Assembly (NCBI GenBank): GCA_963700955.1
Contig: CAVOZH010000004.1
Location: 186,001-250,000 of the forward strand
Length of the DNA: 64,000 nucleotides
Source: Nocardioides_C sp963700955
Lineage (GTDB): Bacteria; Actinomycetota; Actinomycetes; Propionibacteriales; Nocardioidaceae
Direction: 5' to 3'
The position numbers and the translations under genes are program-made. Positions 27,620 to 36,562 of the stretch are shown one piece after another. The notes under the pieces are model-generated. The model was given only the letters and a program-made list of their open reading frames with translations. It made no database searches and had not been told where the DNA came from. Each line of letters opens with the position of its first letter. Within the stretch, counting starts at the first letter, position 1.

Positions 27620-28969
27620 GTGAATGTCCCTGATCTGCAGACCCTCCGTGACCTAGGCGCGGCCCAGCAGCCGAGCTGGCCGGACCCGGCAGCCCTCGAC
27701 GCCGCGGTGACCAAGCTCCGCAGCGTCCCGCCGCTGGTCTTCGCCGGCGAGTGTGACGACCTGAAGGGCAAGCTCGCTGCCGTGTCGAGGGGCGAGGCCT
27801 TCCTCCTCCAGGGCGGCGACTGTGCCGAGACCTTCGCCGGCGTCACCGCCGACAACGTCCGCAACAAGCTGCGGGTGCTGTTGCAGATGGCGGTCGTCCT
27901 GACCTATGCCGCATCGGTCCCGGTCGTGAAGGTCGGCCGGCTCGCGGGCCAGTACGCCAAGCCGCGGTCCTCGGACACCGAGACGCGTGAGGGCGTGACC
28001 CTGCCCGCCTACCGAGGCGACGCCGTCAACGGCTTCGACTTCACACCCGAGGCGCGGACCCCCGACCCCCAGCGGCTGGTCGACGTGTACCACGCATCCG
28101 CCTCGACGCTGAACCTCGTGCGTGCCTTCGTCACCGGTGGTTACGCCGACCTGCGCCAGGTGCACACCTGGAACACCGACTTCGTGCGCTCCTCGCCGGT
28201 CGGGCGGCGCTACGAGCAGATGGCCAACGAGATCGACCGCGCGCTCACGTTCATGCAGGCGATCGGCGCGGACCCCGAGGAGTTCCACCGGGTCGACTTC
28301 CACTCCAGCCACGAGGCGCTGATCCTGGAGTACGAGCACGCGCTCACCCGGATCGACTCGCGCACCCAGCAGCCGTACGACGTCTCGGGCCACTTCGTCT
28401 GGATCGGCGAGCGGACCCGTCAGCTCGACGGCGCCCATGTCGAGCTGCTCTCGAGCATCCGCAACCCGATCGGCGTGAAGCTCGGCCCCACGACGACGCC
28501 CGACGACGCGCTGGCGCTCGCCGAGCGGCTCAACCCGGAGAACGAGGCCGGCCGGCTGACGTTCATCACCCGGATGGGGGCGAAGAAGATCCGCGACCTC
28601 CTCCCGAACCTGGTCGAGAAGGTCACCGCCGCCGGGGTGCAGGTGGCGTGGGTCTGCGACCCGATGCACGGCAACACGTGGGAGGCGTCCTCCGGCTACA
28701 AGACCCGGGCCTTCGACGACGTGATCCAAGAGGCACAGGGGTTCTTCGACGTGCACCGCTCGCTGGGCACCTGGCCCGGCGGCATGCACATCGAGCTGAC
28801 CGGTGACGACGTGACCGAGTGTGTCGGTGGGGGAGAGGCACTCGCCGAGGTGGACCTGTCGCACCGCTACGAGTCGGTGTGCGACCCCCGGCTGAACCGG
28901 GTGCAGTCCCTCGAGCTGGCCTTCCTCGTCGCCGAGATGCTCCGCAACCGCACGGCTCCCGTCGCATGA
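27620..28969 (+). CDS. aroG: Class II 3-deoxy-7-phosphoheptulonate synthase
   Basis: The 449-residue enzyme condenses erythrose 4-phosphate and phosphoenolpyruvate at the first shikimate-pathway step. Plant/mycobacterial class II signatures are seen: LQGGDCAETF, VGRLAGQYAKPRS, WNTDFVRSSP, FHSSHEALILEYE, WIGERTRQLDGAHVE, FITRMGAKKIRDLLP, VCDPMHGNTW and HRYESVCDPRLN. It matches the position of M. tuberculosis Rv2178c (aroG). TACGCT lies six bases before the GTG, so the transcript is probably leaderless. It overlaps the next gene by ATGA. A class I isoenzyme lies 1 kb away. Confidence 0.93.
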   Translation: MNVPDLQTLRDLGAAQQPSWPDPAALDAAVTKLRSVPPLVFAGECDDLKGKLAAVSRGEAFLLQGGDCAETFAGVTADNVRNKLRVLLQMAVVLTYAASVPVVKVGRLAGQYAKPRSSDTETREGVTLPAYRGDAVNGFDFTPEARTPDPQRLVDVYHASASTLNLVRAFVTGGYADLRQVHTWNTDFVRSSPVGRRYEQMANEIDRALTFMQAIGADPEEFHRVDFHSSHEALILEYEHALTRIDSRTQQPYDVSGHFVWIGERTRQLDGAHVELLSSIRNPIGVKLGPTTTPDDALALAERLNPENEAGRLTFITRMGAKKIRDLLPNLVEKVTAAGVQVAWVCDPMHGNTWEASSGYKTRAFDDVIQEAQGFFDVHRSLGTWPGGMHIELTGDDVTECVGGGEALAEVDLSHRYESVCDPRLNRVQSLELAFLVAEMLRNRTAPVA

Positions 28970-29985
28970 GCGCACCGCTGATCGATCTCAGGAGCGACAC
29001 CGTCACGAGGCCGACAGCGGACATGCGCGCCGCGATGGCCGCGGCCGAGGTCGGTGACGACGTGTACGCCGAGGACCCGACGGTGCGCGCGCTCGAGGAG
29101 CGCGTCGCCGCCATGTTCGGCAAGGAGGCGGCCCTCTTCACGCCCACGGGGTCGATGGCCAACGTGCTCGCGGTGCGCTCGCTCGTGGGCGTCGGTGAGG
29201 AGGTGCTCTGTGAGTCGTCCGCGCACATCGCGCGCGCCGAGCTGGGGGCGCACGGTGCGTTCACCGGGCTGACCATGCGGACCTGGACCGGCGACCGTGG
29301 CGGCTTGGACCTCGACGCGGTCCGGTCGCTGTTCGCCCCCGACCTCGGGCCGTTCTTCGTTTCCACCAAGGCGATCTCGATCGAGAACACCCACAACTTC
29401 GGCGGCGGCACGGTCCTGCCGCTCTCGGACATCCAGGCGTTGCGCAGCTTCGCGGACAGCGTGGGCGTCGCGGTGCACCTCGACGGGGCCAGGATCTGGA
29501 ACGCCCACGTCGCCAGTGGGGTGTCCCCGGAGGAGTACGGCCGCCTCGTCGACGTGCTCGCGGTCTGCCTCAGCAAGGGGCTCGGAGCACCGGTCGGCTC
29601 CCTCATGGTCGGGTCGGCCGCCGCCATCGCCGAGGCACGGATCTGGCGCAAGCGGATGGGCGGCGGCATGCGACAGGTCGGCATCCTCGCGGCGGCCGGG
29701 CTGTATGCGCTCGACCACCACGTCGAGCGGCTGGCCGAGGACCACGCCAACGCCCGCCTGCTGGCCGAGGCCTGTGACGTCGACCCGGAAGCCGTCGACA
29801 CGAACATCGTGGTGGTCGACGTACCCGACGCCGCGCCGGTCGTGGAAGCCGCGCGGGAGGCCGGTGTGCTGGTGAGTGCGGTCGGGCCCCGGACAGTGCG
29901 GTTGGTGACCCACCTCGACGTGTCGGCCGGTCAGGCCAAGGACGCCGCAGCCGTGCTGGCGAAGGTCCTCGCGGACAACCGCTGA
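28966..29985 (+). CDS. Low-specificity L-threonine aldolase family enzyme
   Basis: The 339-residue PLP enzyme starts LIDLRSDTVTRPTADMRAAM, the threonine-aldolase opening, with AEDPTVRALEERVAAMFGKE, FTPTGSMANVLAVRSL, cofactor Asp in VHLDGARIWNA and the PLP Lys in VCLSKGLGAPVGS. It cleaves L-threonine or L-allo-threonine to glycine and acetaldehyde in the cytoplasm. The start overlaps the aroG stop (ATGA), so it is co-transcribed and probably coupled. The link between aromatic synthesis and threonine cleavage is not obvious. Confidence 0.88.
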   Translation: MSAPLIDLRSDTVTRPTADMRAAMAAAEVGDDVYAEDPTVRALEERVAAMFGKEAALFTPTGSMANVLAVRSLVGVGEEVLCESSAHIARAELGAHGAFTGLTMRTWTGDRGGLDLDAVRSLFAPDLGPFFVSTKAISIENTHNFGGGTVLPLSDIQALRSFADSVGVAVHLDGARIWNAHVASGVSPEEYGRLVDVLAVCLSKGLGAPVGSLMVGSAAAIAEARIWRKRMGGGMRQVGILAAAGLYALDHHVERLAEDHANARLLAEACDVDPEAVDTNIVVVDVPDAAPVVEAAREAGVLVSAVGPRTVRLVTHLDVSAGQAKDAAAVLAKVLADNR

Positions 29986-30007
29986 GGCCGTTCCGGTACG
30001 ACGAGCG

Positions 30008-30034
30008 CGGGGCCGGCCCACCCGGCCGGCCCCG
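30008..30034. terminator. GC-rich hairpin, bidirectional terminator
   Basis: CGGGGCCGGCC at 30008-30018 pairs with GGCCGGCCCCG at 30024-30034 around a 5-base loop. It sits between the convergent threonine aldolase and class I DAHP synthase genes. Confidence 0.7.
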
Positions 30035-30038
30035 ACGC

Positions 30039-31082
30039 TCAGGCGCGGGTCAGCCGGCTCGCGTCGACCCGGCCGACCGCGGGTGGCAGCTGGCGCATCG
30101 CCTGCGCGAGCGCCCGCAGGTCGTTGCCGAGCACCGCCTGGGGCCCGTCGCACAGGGCGTTCTCGGGATCGGGATGCACGTCGACGATCACGCCGTCCGC
30201 ACCCACGGCCACGGCGGCGCGTGAGAGCGGAACCACGAGGTCGCGGCGGCCGCCGGCGTGCGAGGGGTCGACGATGATCGGCAGGTGGCTCGTCGCCTGC
30301 ACCACGGGCACCGCGGAGATGTCGAGGGTGTTCCGGGTCGCCTGCTCGAACGTCCTGATGCCCCGCTCGCAAAGCACGATGTCGAGGTTGCCGCGCTGGG
30401 CGATGTACTCGGCCGCCATCAGCCACTCCTCGATCGTCGCGGTCATCCCGCGCTTGAGCAGGACCGGCTTGCCCGACTCGCCGACCGCCTGGAGCAGCCC
30501 GAAGTTGGCCATGTTGCGAGTGCCGATCTGGAGCATGTCCGCGTGCTCCGCGACAACCGCGACGTCGCGAGCGTCCACCACCTCGGTCACCACCGGCATG
30601 CCGGTGCGCTCCCGGACGCTCGCGAGGATCTTCAGCCCCTCGACACCGAGGCCCTGGAACGCGTAGGGAGACGTGCGGGGCTTGAACGCACCCCCGCGCA
30701 GCAGCGTGGCTCCGGCCGCTTGAGCCATCTCGGCCGCAGCAAGGGTCTGCTGAGGGGTCTCGACCGCGCAGGGCCCGGCGATGAACGTGAAGCTCTCGGG
30801 CCCGATCGGCACCTGCTGGTCACGGCCCACCCACACCGTGGACCGCTCCGGATGGTGCTGGCGGCTCACCAGCTTGTACGGATCCGAGATCCGGTGCACG
30901 TCGCCGACGCCAGGCAGGCTGCGGAGGTTGAGGCCGTGGAAGGAGTCGATGTCACCGACGAGGCCGATGATCGTGCGGACCACGCCCTTGCTGACGAACG
31001 CCTCGCCGCCGACGCCCTCGACCCGCTCGACGACGCGCTCGATGTCGGCGTCGGTTGCTTCCGGTGTCATCACGACGACCAT
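30039..31082 (-). CDS. aroF: Class I (type I-beta) 3-deoxy-7-phosphoheptulonate synthase
   Basis: The 347-residue enzyme has a short N-terminal regulatory ferredoxin-like segment (residues 1-70) and the catalytic barrel with FIAGPCAVETPQQT, LRGGAFKPRTSPYAFQG, VTEVVDARDV, MLQIGTRNMANFGLL, VLLKRGMTATIEEW and VDPSHAGGRRDLV. It makes DAHP for aromatic synthesis, beside the class II enzyme encoded upstream. GAGGAACCCC precedes the ATG. A leader peptide rich in Trp, Tyr and Phe and an attenuator hairpin lie directly upstream, so it is probably under aromatic-dependent attenuation. Confidence 0.93.
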   Translation of the reverse strand: MVVVMTPEATDADIERVVERVEGVGGEAFVSKGVVRTIIGLVGDIDSFHGLNLRSLPGVGDVHRISDPYKLVSRQHHPERSTVWVGRDQQVPIGPESFTFIAGPCAVETPQQTLAAAEMAQAAGATLLRGGAFKPRTSPYAFQGLGVEGLKILASVRERTGMPVVTEVVDARDVAVVAEHADMLQIGTRNMANFGLLQAVGESGKPVLLKRGMTATIEEWLMAAEYIAQRGNLDIVLCERGIRTFEQATRNTLDISAVPVVQATSHLPIIVDPSHAGGRRDLVVPLSRAAVAVGADGVIVDVHPDPENALCDGPQAVLGNDLRALAQAMRQLPPAVGRVDASRLTRA

Positions 31083-31141
31083 GGGGTTCCTCTTCTTCTC
31101 TGGGATGGTGCCCCGGTCTCACGCAGGGCCAGACATGCGAA

Positions 31142-31167
31142 ACGCCCCTGCGAAAGGCCAGGGGCGT
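31142..31167 (-). terminator. Attenuator hairpin upstream of aroF
   Basis: ACGCCCCTG (31142-31150) pairs with CAGGGGCGT (31159-31167), a perfect 9-bp stem with an 8-base loop, followed in the minus direction by only three T before CGC. It sits between a 21-codon aromatic leader peptide and aroF. It may also end transcripts of the upstream transporter gene. Confidence 0.7.
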
Positions 31168-31190
31168 CTGGTGTCTGAGTGCGGGCGGAC

Positions 31191-31256
31191 CTAGTGGACC
31201 GCCTGCTCGGGTGCCCCGGGCAGGTAGCCGAAGAAATAGGTCCAGTTGCGATGCAC
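31191..31256 (-). CDS. Aromatic leader peptide of aroF (21 codons)
   Basis: A GTG at 31256 opens HRNWTYFFGYLPGAPEQAVH followed by TAG. Codons 5-11 contain Trp, Tyr, Phe, Phe and Tyr, five aromatic residues in seven. A ribosome stalled there for lack of charged aromatic tRNA could prevent the downstream hairpin from forming. The start lacks a strong Shine-Dalgarno sequence; another start is possible. This is a sequence-level prediction of transcription attenuation. Confidence 0.65.
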   Translation of the reverse strand: MHRNWTYFFGYLPGAPEQAVH

Positions 31257-31341
31257 GTGGACGAGCCTAGACGGCCTGTCCAACATGTGTCCGCCCGTCC
31301 TGCCATGTGGGCGGCTGGTCTGGGCCGGTCCTGCCCCAAGG

Positions 31342-32253
31342 TCACACGGCGATGTGGGGCACCTCGGCCTCGATCCTGCGACGCGGGACGAGCTCCACGA
31401 TCAGCATCGCGGTGAGCACCATGAGCCCGCCGACGACCATGCGCACGGTCATCGACTCGCCGCCGAGCAGCACCGCGAACAAAGCGGCGAACACCGGCTC
31501 CATGCTCATGATGATCGCCGCGCGCGTCGGCGGCAGGTGTGCCTGGGCCCAGGTCTGCCCGGCGAGGGCGAGCGCGCCGGCGAACACCGCCATGTACACC
31601 ACCGAGAGCCAGTCCCTTGTGGTAGCTGGAAGCACGATGCCGTCCGGGACGGTGGCGACGAAGCAGACGAGGGTGATCACGACCAGCTGGACGATCGTCA
31701 TACCCATCGCGTCGCGGGCGCCGGCCCATGCGCCGAGACCGACGATGTGCAAGGCGTAGAGGATCGCGGCGACCAGGGTGATGGCCTCGCCGTAGCCCAC
31801 GCTGAAGCCGTTGAGGGTCAGCACACCGAGGCCCGCCGTCGCGAGGGCGACCGCACCCCAGGTCATCGCGGTGATCCGGGTGTGCAGGATGAGCGCGGCC
31901 AGCAGCGGCGTGCACACGACGTACATCCCCGTGATGAAGCCCGAGACGCTCGCCGGCGTGTGCGCCAGACCGGCCGTCTGGAGGATCTGCGCGACGCCGT
32001 ACAGCAGTCCGAGCACCACGGCGTTCTTCCGCGCGGCGCCGGACAGCCGCCCCAGTGCCCGGGGCGACAGAAGGAACAGGGCCACCGAGGCGATCGCGAA
32101 CCTCACGGCCAGGAAGTCGAGCACCGGAACCCGGTCGAGCAGGTCCTTGATCAGGTAGAACGTCGAGCCCCAGCAGGCGGTCATCGCGAGCAGCGCGAGA
32201 GCAGCGAGCAGTCCCTGGCTCGGCCGCGACCGCGATGCGCGGGAGAGGCTCAT
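31342..32253 (-). CDS. EamA/DMT-superfamily transporter
   Basis: The 303-residue protein has ten predicted membrane helices as two EamA repeats, opening with LALLAMTACWGSTFYLIKDLL, the EamA signature, and second-repeat text TWAQAHLPPTRAAIIMSMEPVFAALFAVLLGGE. Members move small metabolites or drugs; the substrate is unknown. Its ATG overlaps the stop of the endonuclease IV gene (ATGA), so the two form an operon. Leaderless or attenuated aroF follows downstream with its own leader. Confidence 0.88.
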   Translation of the reverse strand: MSLSRASRSRPSQGLLAALALLAMTACWGSTFYLIKDLLDRVPVLDFLAVRFAIASVALFLLSPRALGRLSGAARKNAVVLGLLYGVAQILQTAGLAHTPASVSGFITGMYVVCTPLLAALILHTRITAMTWGAVALATAGLGVLTLNGFSVGYGEAITLVAAILYALHIVGLGAWAGARDAMGMTIVQLVVITLVCFVATVPDGIVLPATTRDWLSVVYMAVFAGALALAGQTWAQAHLPPTRAAIIMSMEPVFAALFAVLLGGESMTVRMVVGGLMVLTAMLIVELVPRRRIEAEVPHIAV

Positions 32254-33164
32254 CTCCCGTCCGGTACGGCGGAGGCGCGGATCTTCTTCAGCAGCGGGAT
32301 GTCGGGGTCGTCGAGGTCGCGGGACCCCGGGGTCTCCAGCACGAACGGGACACCGGCCGTCGCAGGGTGGGCGAAGAGCTCCTCGAAGGCGACCGTGCCG
32401 ATGTGGCCCTGGCCGATCTTCTGGTGCCGGTCCTTGAAGGCACCTCGCACGTCCATCGAGTCGTTGGCGTGTACGAGCCGCAGCCGACCGGCGCCGCCGA
32501 TCTCCACGATGCGGTCGACCGTGGCGGTGGCCCCGCCGGGCTCGTCGAGGGGCGCACCGGCGGCGAACACGTGGCAGGTGTCCAGGCAGATCCCGGCCTT
32601 CGGGTGGAAGTCGAGCGCGTCGAGGTAGGCCGCGAGGTCCTCGACACCGGCGCAGAGGGACTGACCCTGTCCTGCGGTCGGTTCGAGCAGCAGCCAGGGG
32701 GCACCGTCCCCGTCGGAGTCGCCGAGGGTCTCCAGGATCGGCAGCAGGCCCTCGCGCACCTGGCGCATCGCAGCCTCCGTGCCTCCGGTGGCGACGCACG
32801 AGCCGGTGTGCACGACGACACCCTCGGCGCCGATCTCCGCGGCCCGTTCGAGGTTGTGGGCGACCGAGAGGACCGACCTCTCGTAGGTCGCCGGGGTCGG
32901 GCTGCCGAGGTTCACCAGGTAGGGGGAGTGGATGAACGCCCGCATGCCGACCTCTGCACAAGCGTCTCGGAAGGCCGCGTCGACAGCGGGGTTGCCGGCG
33001 GAGTTCGCCCAGCCACGCGGGTTGCCCACGAACACCTGCAAGGTCTCGGCACCGATGCGCTGTGCCTCCGCGAACGCCCCTGCGACGAGGCCCTTGCCGA
33101 CCTTGAGGTGGGTCCCGACCGGGTTCCTCAGGGCAGGGCTGTCATAGGTCGGTGCGGTGGGCAT
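32250..33164 (-). CDS. nfo: Deoxyribonuclease IV (AP endonuclease)
   Basis: The 304-residue TIM-barrel enzyme cleaves abasic sites in base-excision repair. Visible zinc-site segments are FIHSPYLVNLGSP (His), VVVHTGS (His), LLLEPTAGQG (Glu), GICLDTCHVFAAG (Asp, His), LVHANDSMDV (His, Asp), DRHQKIGQGHIG (Asp-x-His) and the final FVLETPG (Glu). All metal ligands expected of endonuclease IV are present. TAGGCT lies six bases before the ATG at 33164, indicating a leaderless transcript. It is the first gene of a two-gene operon with the EamA transporter. Confidence 0.93.
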   Translation of the reverse strand: MPTAPTYDSPALRNPVGTHLKVGKGLVAGAFAEAQRIGAETLQVFVGNPRGWANSAGNPAVDAAFRDACAEVGMRAFIHSPYLVNLGSPTPATYERSVLSVAHNLERAAEIGAEGVVVHTGSCVATGGTEAAMRQVREGLLPILETLGDSDGDGAPWLLLEPTAGQGQSLCAGVEDLAAYLDALDFHPKAGICLDTCHVFAAGAPLDEPGGATATVDRIVEIGGAGRLRLVHANDSMDVRGAFKDRHQKIGQGHIGTVAFEELFAHPATAGVPFVLETPGSRDLDDPDIPLLKKIRASAVPDGR

Positions 33165-33189
33165 GCCAGAAGCCTAGGACGAGACGGGG

Positions 33190-35193
33190 TCAGACGAGGA
33201 AAAGGGTGACCGTGCTGCCCTTGGGAGCCATCGACCCCTGTGGCGGGTCGGACTTCACGACGAACTCCAGTCCGACGTAGACGTCGCTCTGCTGGGTCTG
33301 GACCTTGAACCCCGCAGCCTCGAGCCGCTTCACCGCCTCCTCGACACCGACGCCCTCCACCTGTGGCACCTGGACCATCTCCGGGCCGTCAGAGGCGACC
33401 AGCTCGACGGTGTCGCCCTTGAACAGCGTGCCCGAGCTCGGGGACTGGGAGATCACTCGTCCCTCGGGCACGGTGTCGCTGTTCTCGTGGGTGACCTTGA
33501 CCTCGAAGCCACGCTCGCTCAGGTCCCGCTCCGCGCGTGCCACGGGCTTGCCCGTGTAGTCGGGGACCTGGATCGGACGCGGGCCCTTGCTGACGACGAG
33601 GTCGACCACCCCGTCGCGCTTGAGCTCGGTGCCGGTCGCGGGGTCGGACCTCAGCACGACACCCTTGGCCACGGAGGGGTGGAACGTCTCGGTGACATCA
33701 CCGAGTGCGAGCTTGTTGTCCTCGAGGGCGGCCGTCGCCTGGTCCAGCGTCATGCCGCGCAGCACCGGCACCTGGTAGCGCTCCGGTCCACGCGAGATCG
33801 TCGCGGTGACGGTGCCGTGCTTGAGGACGTTCGTGCCGGGCTTCGGGTCGGTGCTGATCACGGAGCCGGCCGTGACCGTCTCGGAGAACGCCCGGTCGCC
33901 GACCTCGAAGCCGAGCCCGGCCGCCTCGACCTTCTGCTTGGCCTGGCTGACGCTGAGGTTGATCACCCCGGGCGTGGTCGTGTAGCGACCCATGCCGTAG
34001 TACCACCCGGCGAGACCGGCGACCGTCGCCAGCAGGAGCACCAGCGCGAGCAGCAGCGGGCCCTTGCGGGACCGGCGGGGTGCACCCTCGGACGGCCCGG
34101 AGCCGTCCCCGACCTCGGTGGGCCGGGGCCGCGCCGGCAGCATGCCACCGGCGCCCCCGATCACGGTCGTCCCCTCGTGGCCGTCGTCCCAGGTCCGTCC
34201 GGCGAGCGCGGCGGCGGCTCCGGCGGTGGGCACGATCGTGGGGGCGTCCTCGGTGACGTAGTCGATGCTGTCGCCGCGGTCGACATGCTGGGTGGGGGTG
34301 AGGTCCTGGGTCAGCTCGGGGTCGTCGAGCACACCGTGGTCGAGGGCGCCCCGGACCCGGCGCACCTGGTGCAGCAGCACCTGCGCGTCGGCGGGTCGCA
34401 GCTCCCGGTCGCGTGCCGTGGCACGGGCGACCAGTGCGTCGACGTACGGCGGGATCCCGGGAACGAGCCTGCTCGGCGGCGGGACGTCCTCGTGCACGTG
34501 CTTGTAGGCGACCTGGATCGGCGACTCGCCCTCGTGCGGCTTCCGACCCGTGAGCATCTCGTAGATGATCACGCCGGCGGCGTACACGTCCGAGCGAGCG
34601 TCGGCCTTGCCGTCGACGACCAGCTCGGGGGAGAGGTACGACACGGTGCCGATCAGCACGCCGCCCGTCGCGGTGTGCTGGGTCTCGGCGCTGACCGCGC
34701 GGGCCAGGCCGAAGTCGGCGACCTTGATCCGGCCGTCGTCGGCGAGGAGGACGTTCTCCGGCTTCACGTCGCGGTGGATCATCCCCGCCTGGTGGGCGGC
34801 CGCGAGTGCCGAGAGGACCGGCTCCATGAGCGCGAGCGCCTTGCGCGGGGCCATCGGGGCCTCCTTGCGCATCAGGTCGCGCAGGGTGTGGCCGGGGATG
34901 TACTCCATCGCCAGGAACAGCGTGCCGTGGTCGTCGCCCTGGTCGAAGACGCTGACGACGTTGGGGTGGGAGAGCTTGGCCGCGGAGCGCGCCTCACGGA
35001 CGAACCGCGCCGCGAAGTCGTCGTCGTCGCCGAGGCCGGTGTGCATGATCTTGAGAGCGCACACCCGGTCCAGCCGCTGGTCGGTGGCCTCGTAGACGGT
35101 CGCCATGCCACCGCGGGCGATGCGCGGGCCGACGCGGTACCGACCGTCGAGCACACGCCCGATCATCGGGTCCGGCCCGTTCCTGTCCACCAC
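33190..35193 (-). CDS. PASTA-domain Ser/Thr protein kinase in the PknL position
   Basis: The 667-residue kinase has a Hanks-type catalytic domain (residues about 18-285): glycine-rich loop IARGGMATVYEA, Lys48 in CALKIM, HRDVKPEN at 140-147, DFG at 160-162, and LIGTVSYLSPE. A linker follows, then one membrane helix (LLLALVLLLATVAGLAGWYYG, about 378-398) and four extracellular PASTA repeats to the C-terminus, which in other kinases sense muropeptides. The neighbourhood (class II aroG, Rv2175c-like, polyprenyl synthase) equals that of M. tuberculosis PknL, which lacks PASTA domains. Two GTG codons (35193, 35190) compete as start; GGAAGGA favours either. TAAAAT at 35242-35247 is a candidate -10. 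Confidence 0.92.
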   Translation of the reverse strand: MVDRNGPDPMIGRVLDGRYRVGPRIARGGMATVYEATDQRLDRVCALKIMHTGLGDDDDFAARFVREARSAAKLSHPNVVSVFDQGDDHGTLFLAMEYIPGHTLRDLMRKEAPMAPRKALALMEPVLSALAAAHQAGMIHRDVKPENVLLADDGRIKVADFGLARAVSAETQHTATGGVLIGTVSYLSPELVVDGKADARSDVYAAGVIIYEMLTGRKPHEGESPIQVAYKHVHEDVPPPSRLVPGIPPYVDALVARATARDRELRPADAQVLLHQVRRVRGALDHGVLDDPELTQDLTPTQHVDRGDSIDYVTEDAPTIVPTAGAAAALAGRTWDDGHEGTTVIGGAGGMLPARPRPTEVGDGSGPSEGAPRRSRKGPLLLALVLLLATVAGLAGWYYGMGRYTTTPGVINLSVSQAKQKVEAAGLGFEVGDRAFSETVTAGSVISTDPKPGTNVLKHGTVTATISRGPERYQVPVLRGMTLDQATAALEDNKLALGDVTETFHPSVAKGVVLRSDPATGTELKRDGVVDLVVSKGPRPIQVPDYTGKPVARAERDLSERGFEVKVTHENSDTVPEGRVISQSPSSGTLFKGDTVELVASDGPEMVQVPQVEGVGVEEAVKRLEAAGFKVQTQQSDVYVGLEFVVKSDPPQGSMAPKGSTVTLFLV

Positions 35194-35316
35194 GCGTCCT
35201 TCCGGCGTCGGCCGGCGGGGAAGGAGCCGGCTCGACTACGGATTTTACGGAGTCGACAAGGGGATGGGGACCACCCGCCTGGTCCGGGCGTGGCGGGAGT
35301 CACCGTCAGGAGCTGT

Positions 35317-36327
35317 TCAGCCGGGGTAGTCGCCCCTCTCGAAGCGGCGCTGGAGGGCGAGCACGTTGGCCACGTAGCGCTTGGTGTCGGGGTACATCCC
35401 GTGCCGGCGGACGCCGTCGAGCCCCTGGTAGTAGCCGGCCACCGCGCGTCGGGACCCGGCTTGCTCCTGGAGGACTCCGAGGAGCAGTACGCCCGCGGTC
35501 GCGTTGTCCTGCAGGTCGTGCAGGCGCAGGCTGCGCCCGACGACGTCGGACATCCAGCGACCCGTGGAAGGCATCACCTGCATCGCGCCGACCGCGCCGT
35601 CGCCGGAGACATGGTGCATCCGCCAGCCCGACTCCTGCCACGACACGGCGAGCGCGAGGTCGGGGTCGACGCCGTTGCGACGGGCGGTGGCGGCGATGAC
35701 CTTTCGGACAGTGGACCGGCTTGGACCAGTCCGGTCGGCGGCGTTCTCCGAGGGTCGTGACCGGGTGCTCGGCGATGGGACGTGCGGCGTGCGGGCCGGG
35801 CGGGAGCCACTGGTACGCCGGGCGCGGGCGGCTGCGGCCACCACGACCGGGATCTCGATCCGCTCGCCCGCCCGGAGCTGCATGCCGTTGCGCTCGACGA
35901 GCTCGGCGGTCCAGGCGTGGAACCTGACCGCAAGACCACTTGCGGTGTCGCCGGGTCGGACGGTGTAGCGCACGATGCGGCGAGCGCCGTCGTCGGCTCC
36001 GCCCGTGGCAGGGGCGCTCGCCGTGGGGCGGCGGTGTGCGGCGGGGATGTGCAGGGTGTGGCCGGCGACGATCCGGTCGCCGGAGCGCTCGAGGCCGTTG
36101 TGGGCAACGAGCCGCTCGACGGTGGTGTCGTTGCCGACCGCGATCTCCGACAAGGTGTCGCCCGGGCGGACGACGTACTCGAGAGCGAGGGGTAGTCCCA
36201 CCAGCATCATCCCGCCCGCCGTGGTGGAGGCGGTGAGCCGACGCAGGCGGGTGTGCTGCCGACCGAGCCGGCGGCCTACGGAGCTGCCGGCCCGGAAGGC
36301 CTCGAGCACGGTCGGTCGGGGGTCCAT
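35317..36327 (-). CDS. LysM-containing lytic transglycosylase-like cell-wall protein
   Basis: The 336-residue protein has an N-terminal membrane segment (residues about 35-50), two LysM peptidoglycan-binding repeats (YVVRPGDTLSEIAVGNDTTV and YTVRPGDTASGLAVRF) and a C-terminal soluble-lytic-transglycosylase domain with VSWQESGWRMHHVSGDGAVG, the catalytic Glu in QESGW, and MQVMPSTGRWM. It likely cleaves glycan strands outside the membrane. It is just upstream of the PASTA kinase on the same strand (123 bases apart). AAGGGA lies six bases before the ATG at 36327. Confidence 0.88.
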   Translation of the reverse strand: MDPRPTVLEAFRAGSSVGRRLGRQHTRLRRLTASTTAGGMMLVGLPLALEYVVRPGDTLSEIAVGNDTTVERLVAHNGLERSGDRIVAGHTLHIPAAHRRPTASAPATGGADDGARRIVRYTVRPGDTASGLAVRFHAWTAELVERNGMQLRAGERIEIPVVVAAAARARRTSGSRPARTPHVPSPSTRSRPSENAADRTGPSRSTVRKVIAATARRNGVDPDLALAVSWQESGWRMHHVSGDGAVGAMQVMPSTGRWMSDVVGRSLRLHDLQDNATAGVLLLGVLQEQAGSRRAVAGYYQGLDGVRRHGMYPDTKRYVANVLALQRRFERGDYPG

Positions 36328-36562
36328 GGAGGGTCCCTTCGTCGGGGTGGCGGCCACGCCCTTCGCGTGGTCACCCGGACGCGCGTCTTCGAGATACGCC
36401 GCCTCGCTGTCGACCCAATGTGACTGAAGGTAAAGAAGGTAGTCAAGGGGTCCATGTGGCGACGAGACCCGGAAACCGGTACATCTGGGCCGGGGCGGGG
36501 ACACGCCACCCGGGCGCCGGGCTCGGTTGGAGGCCGCCGCCGGCCGATGGCAGAGTGGGGGC

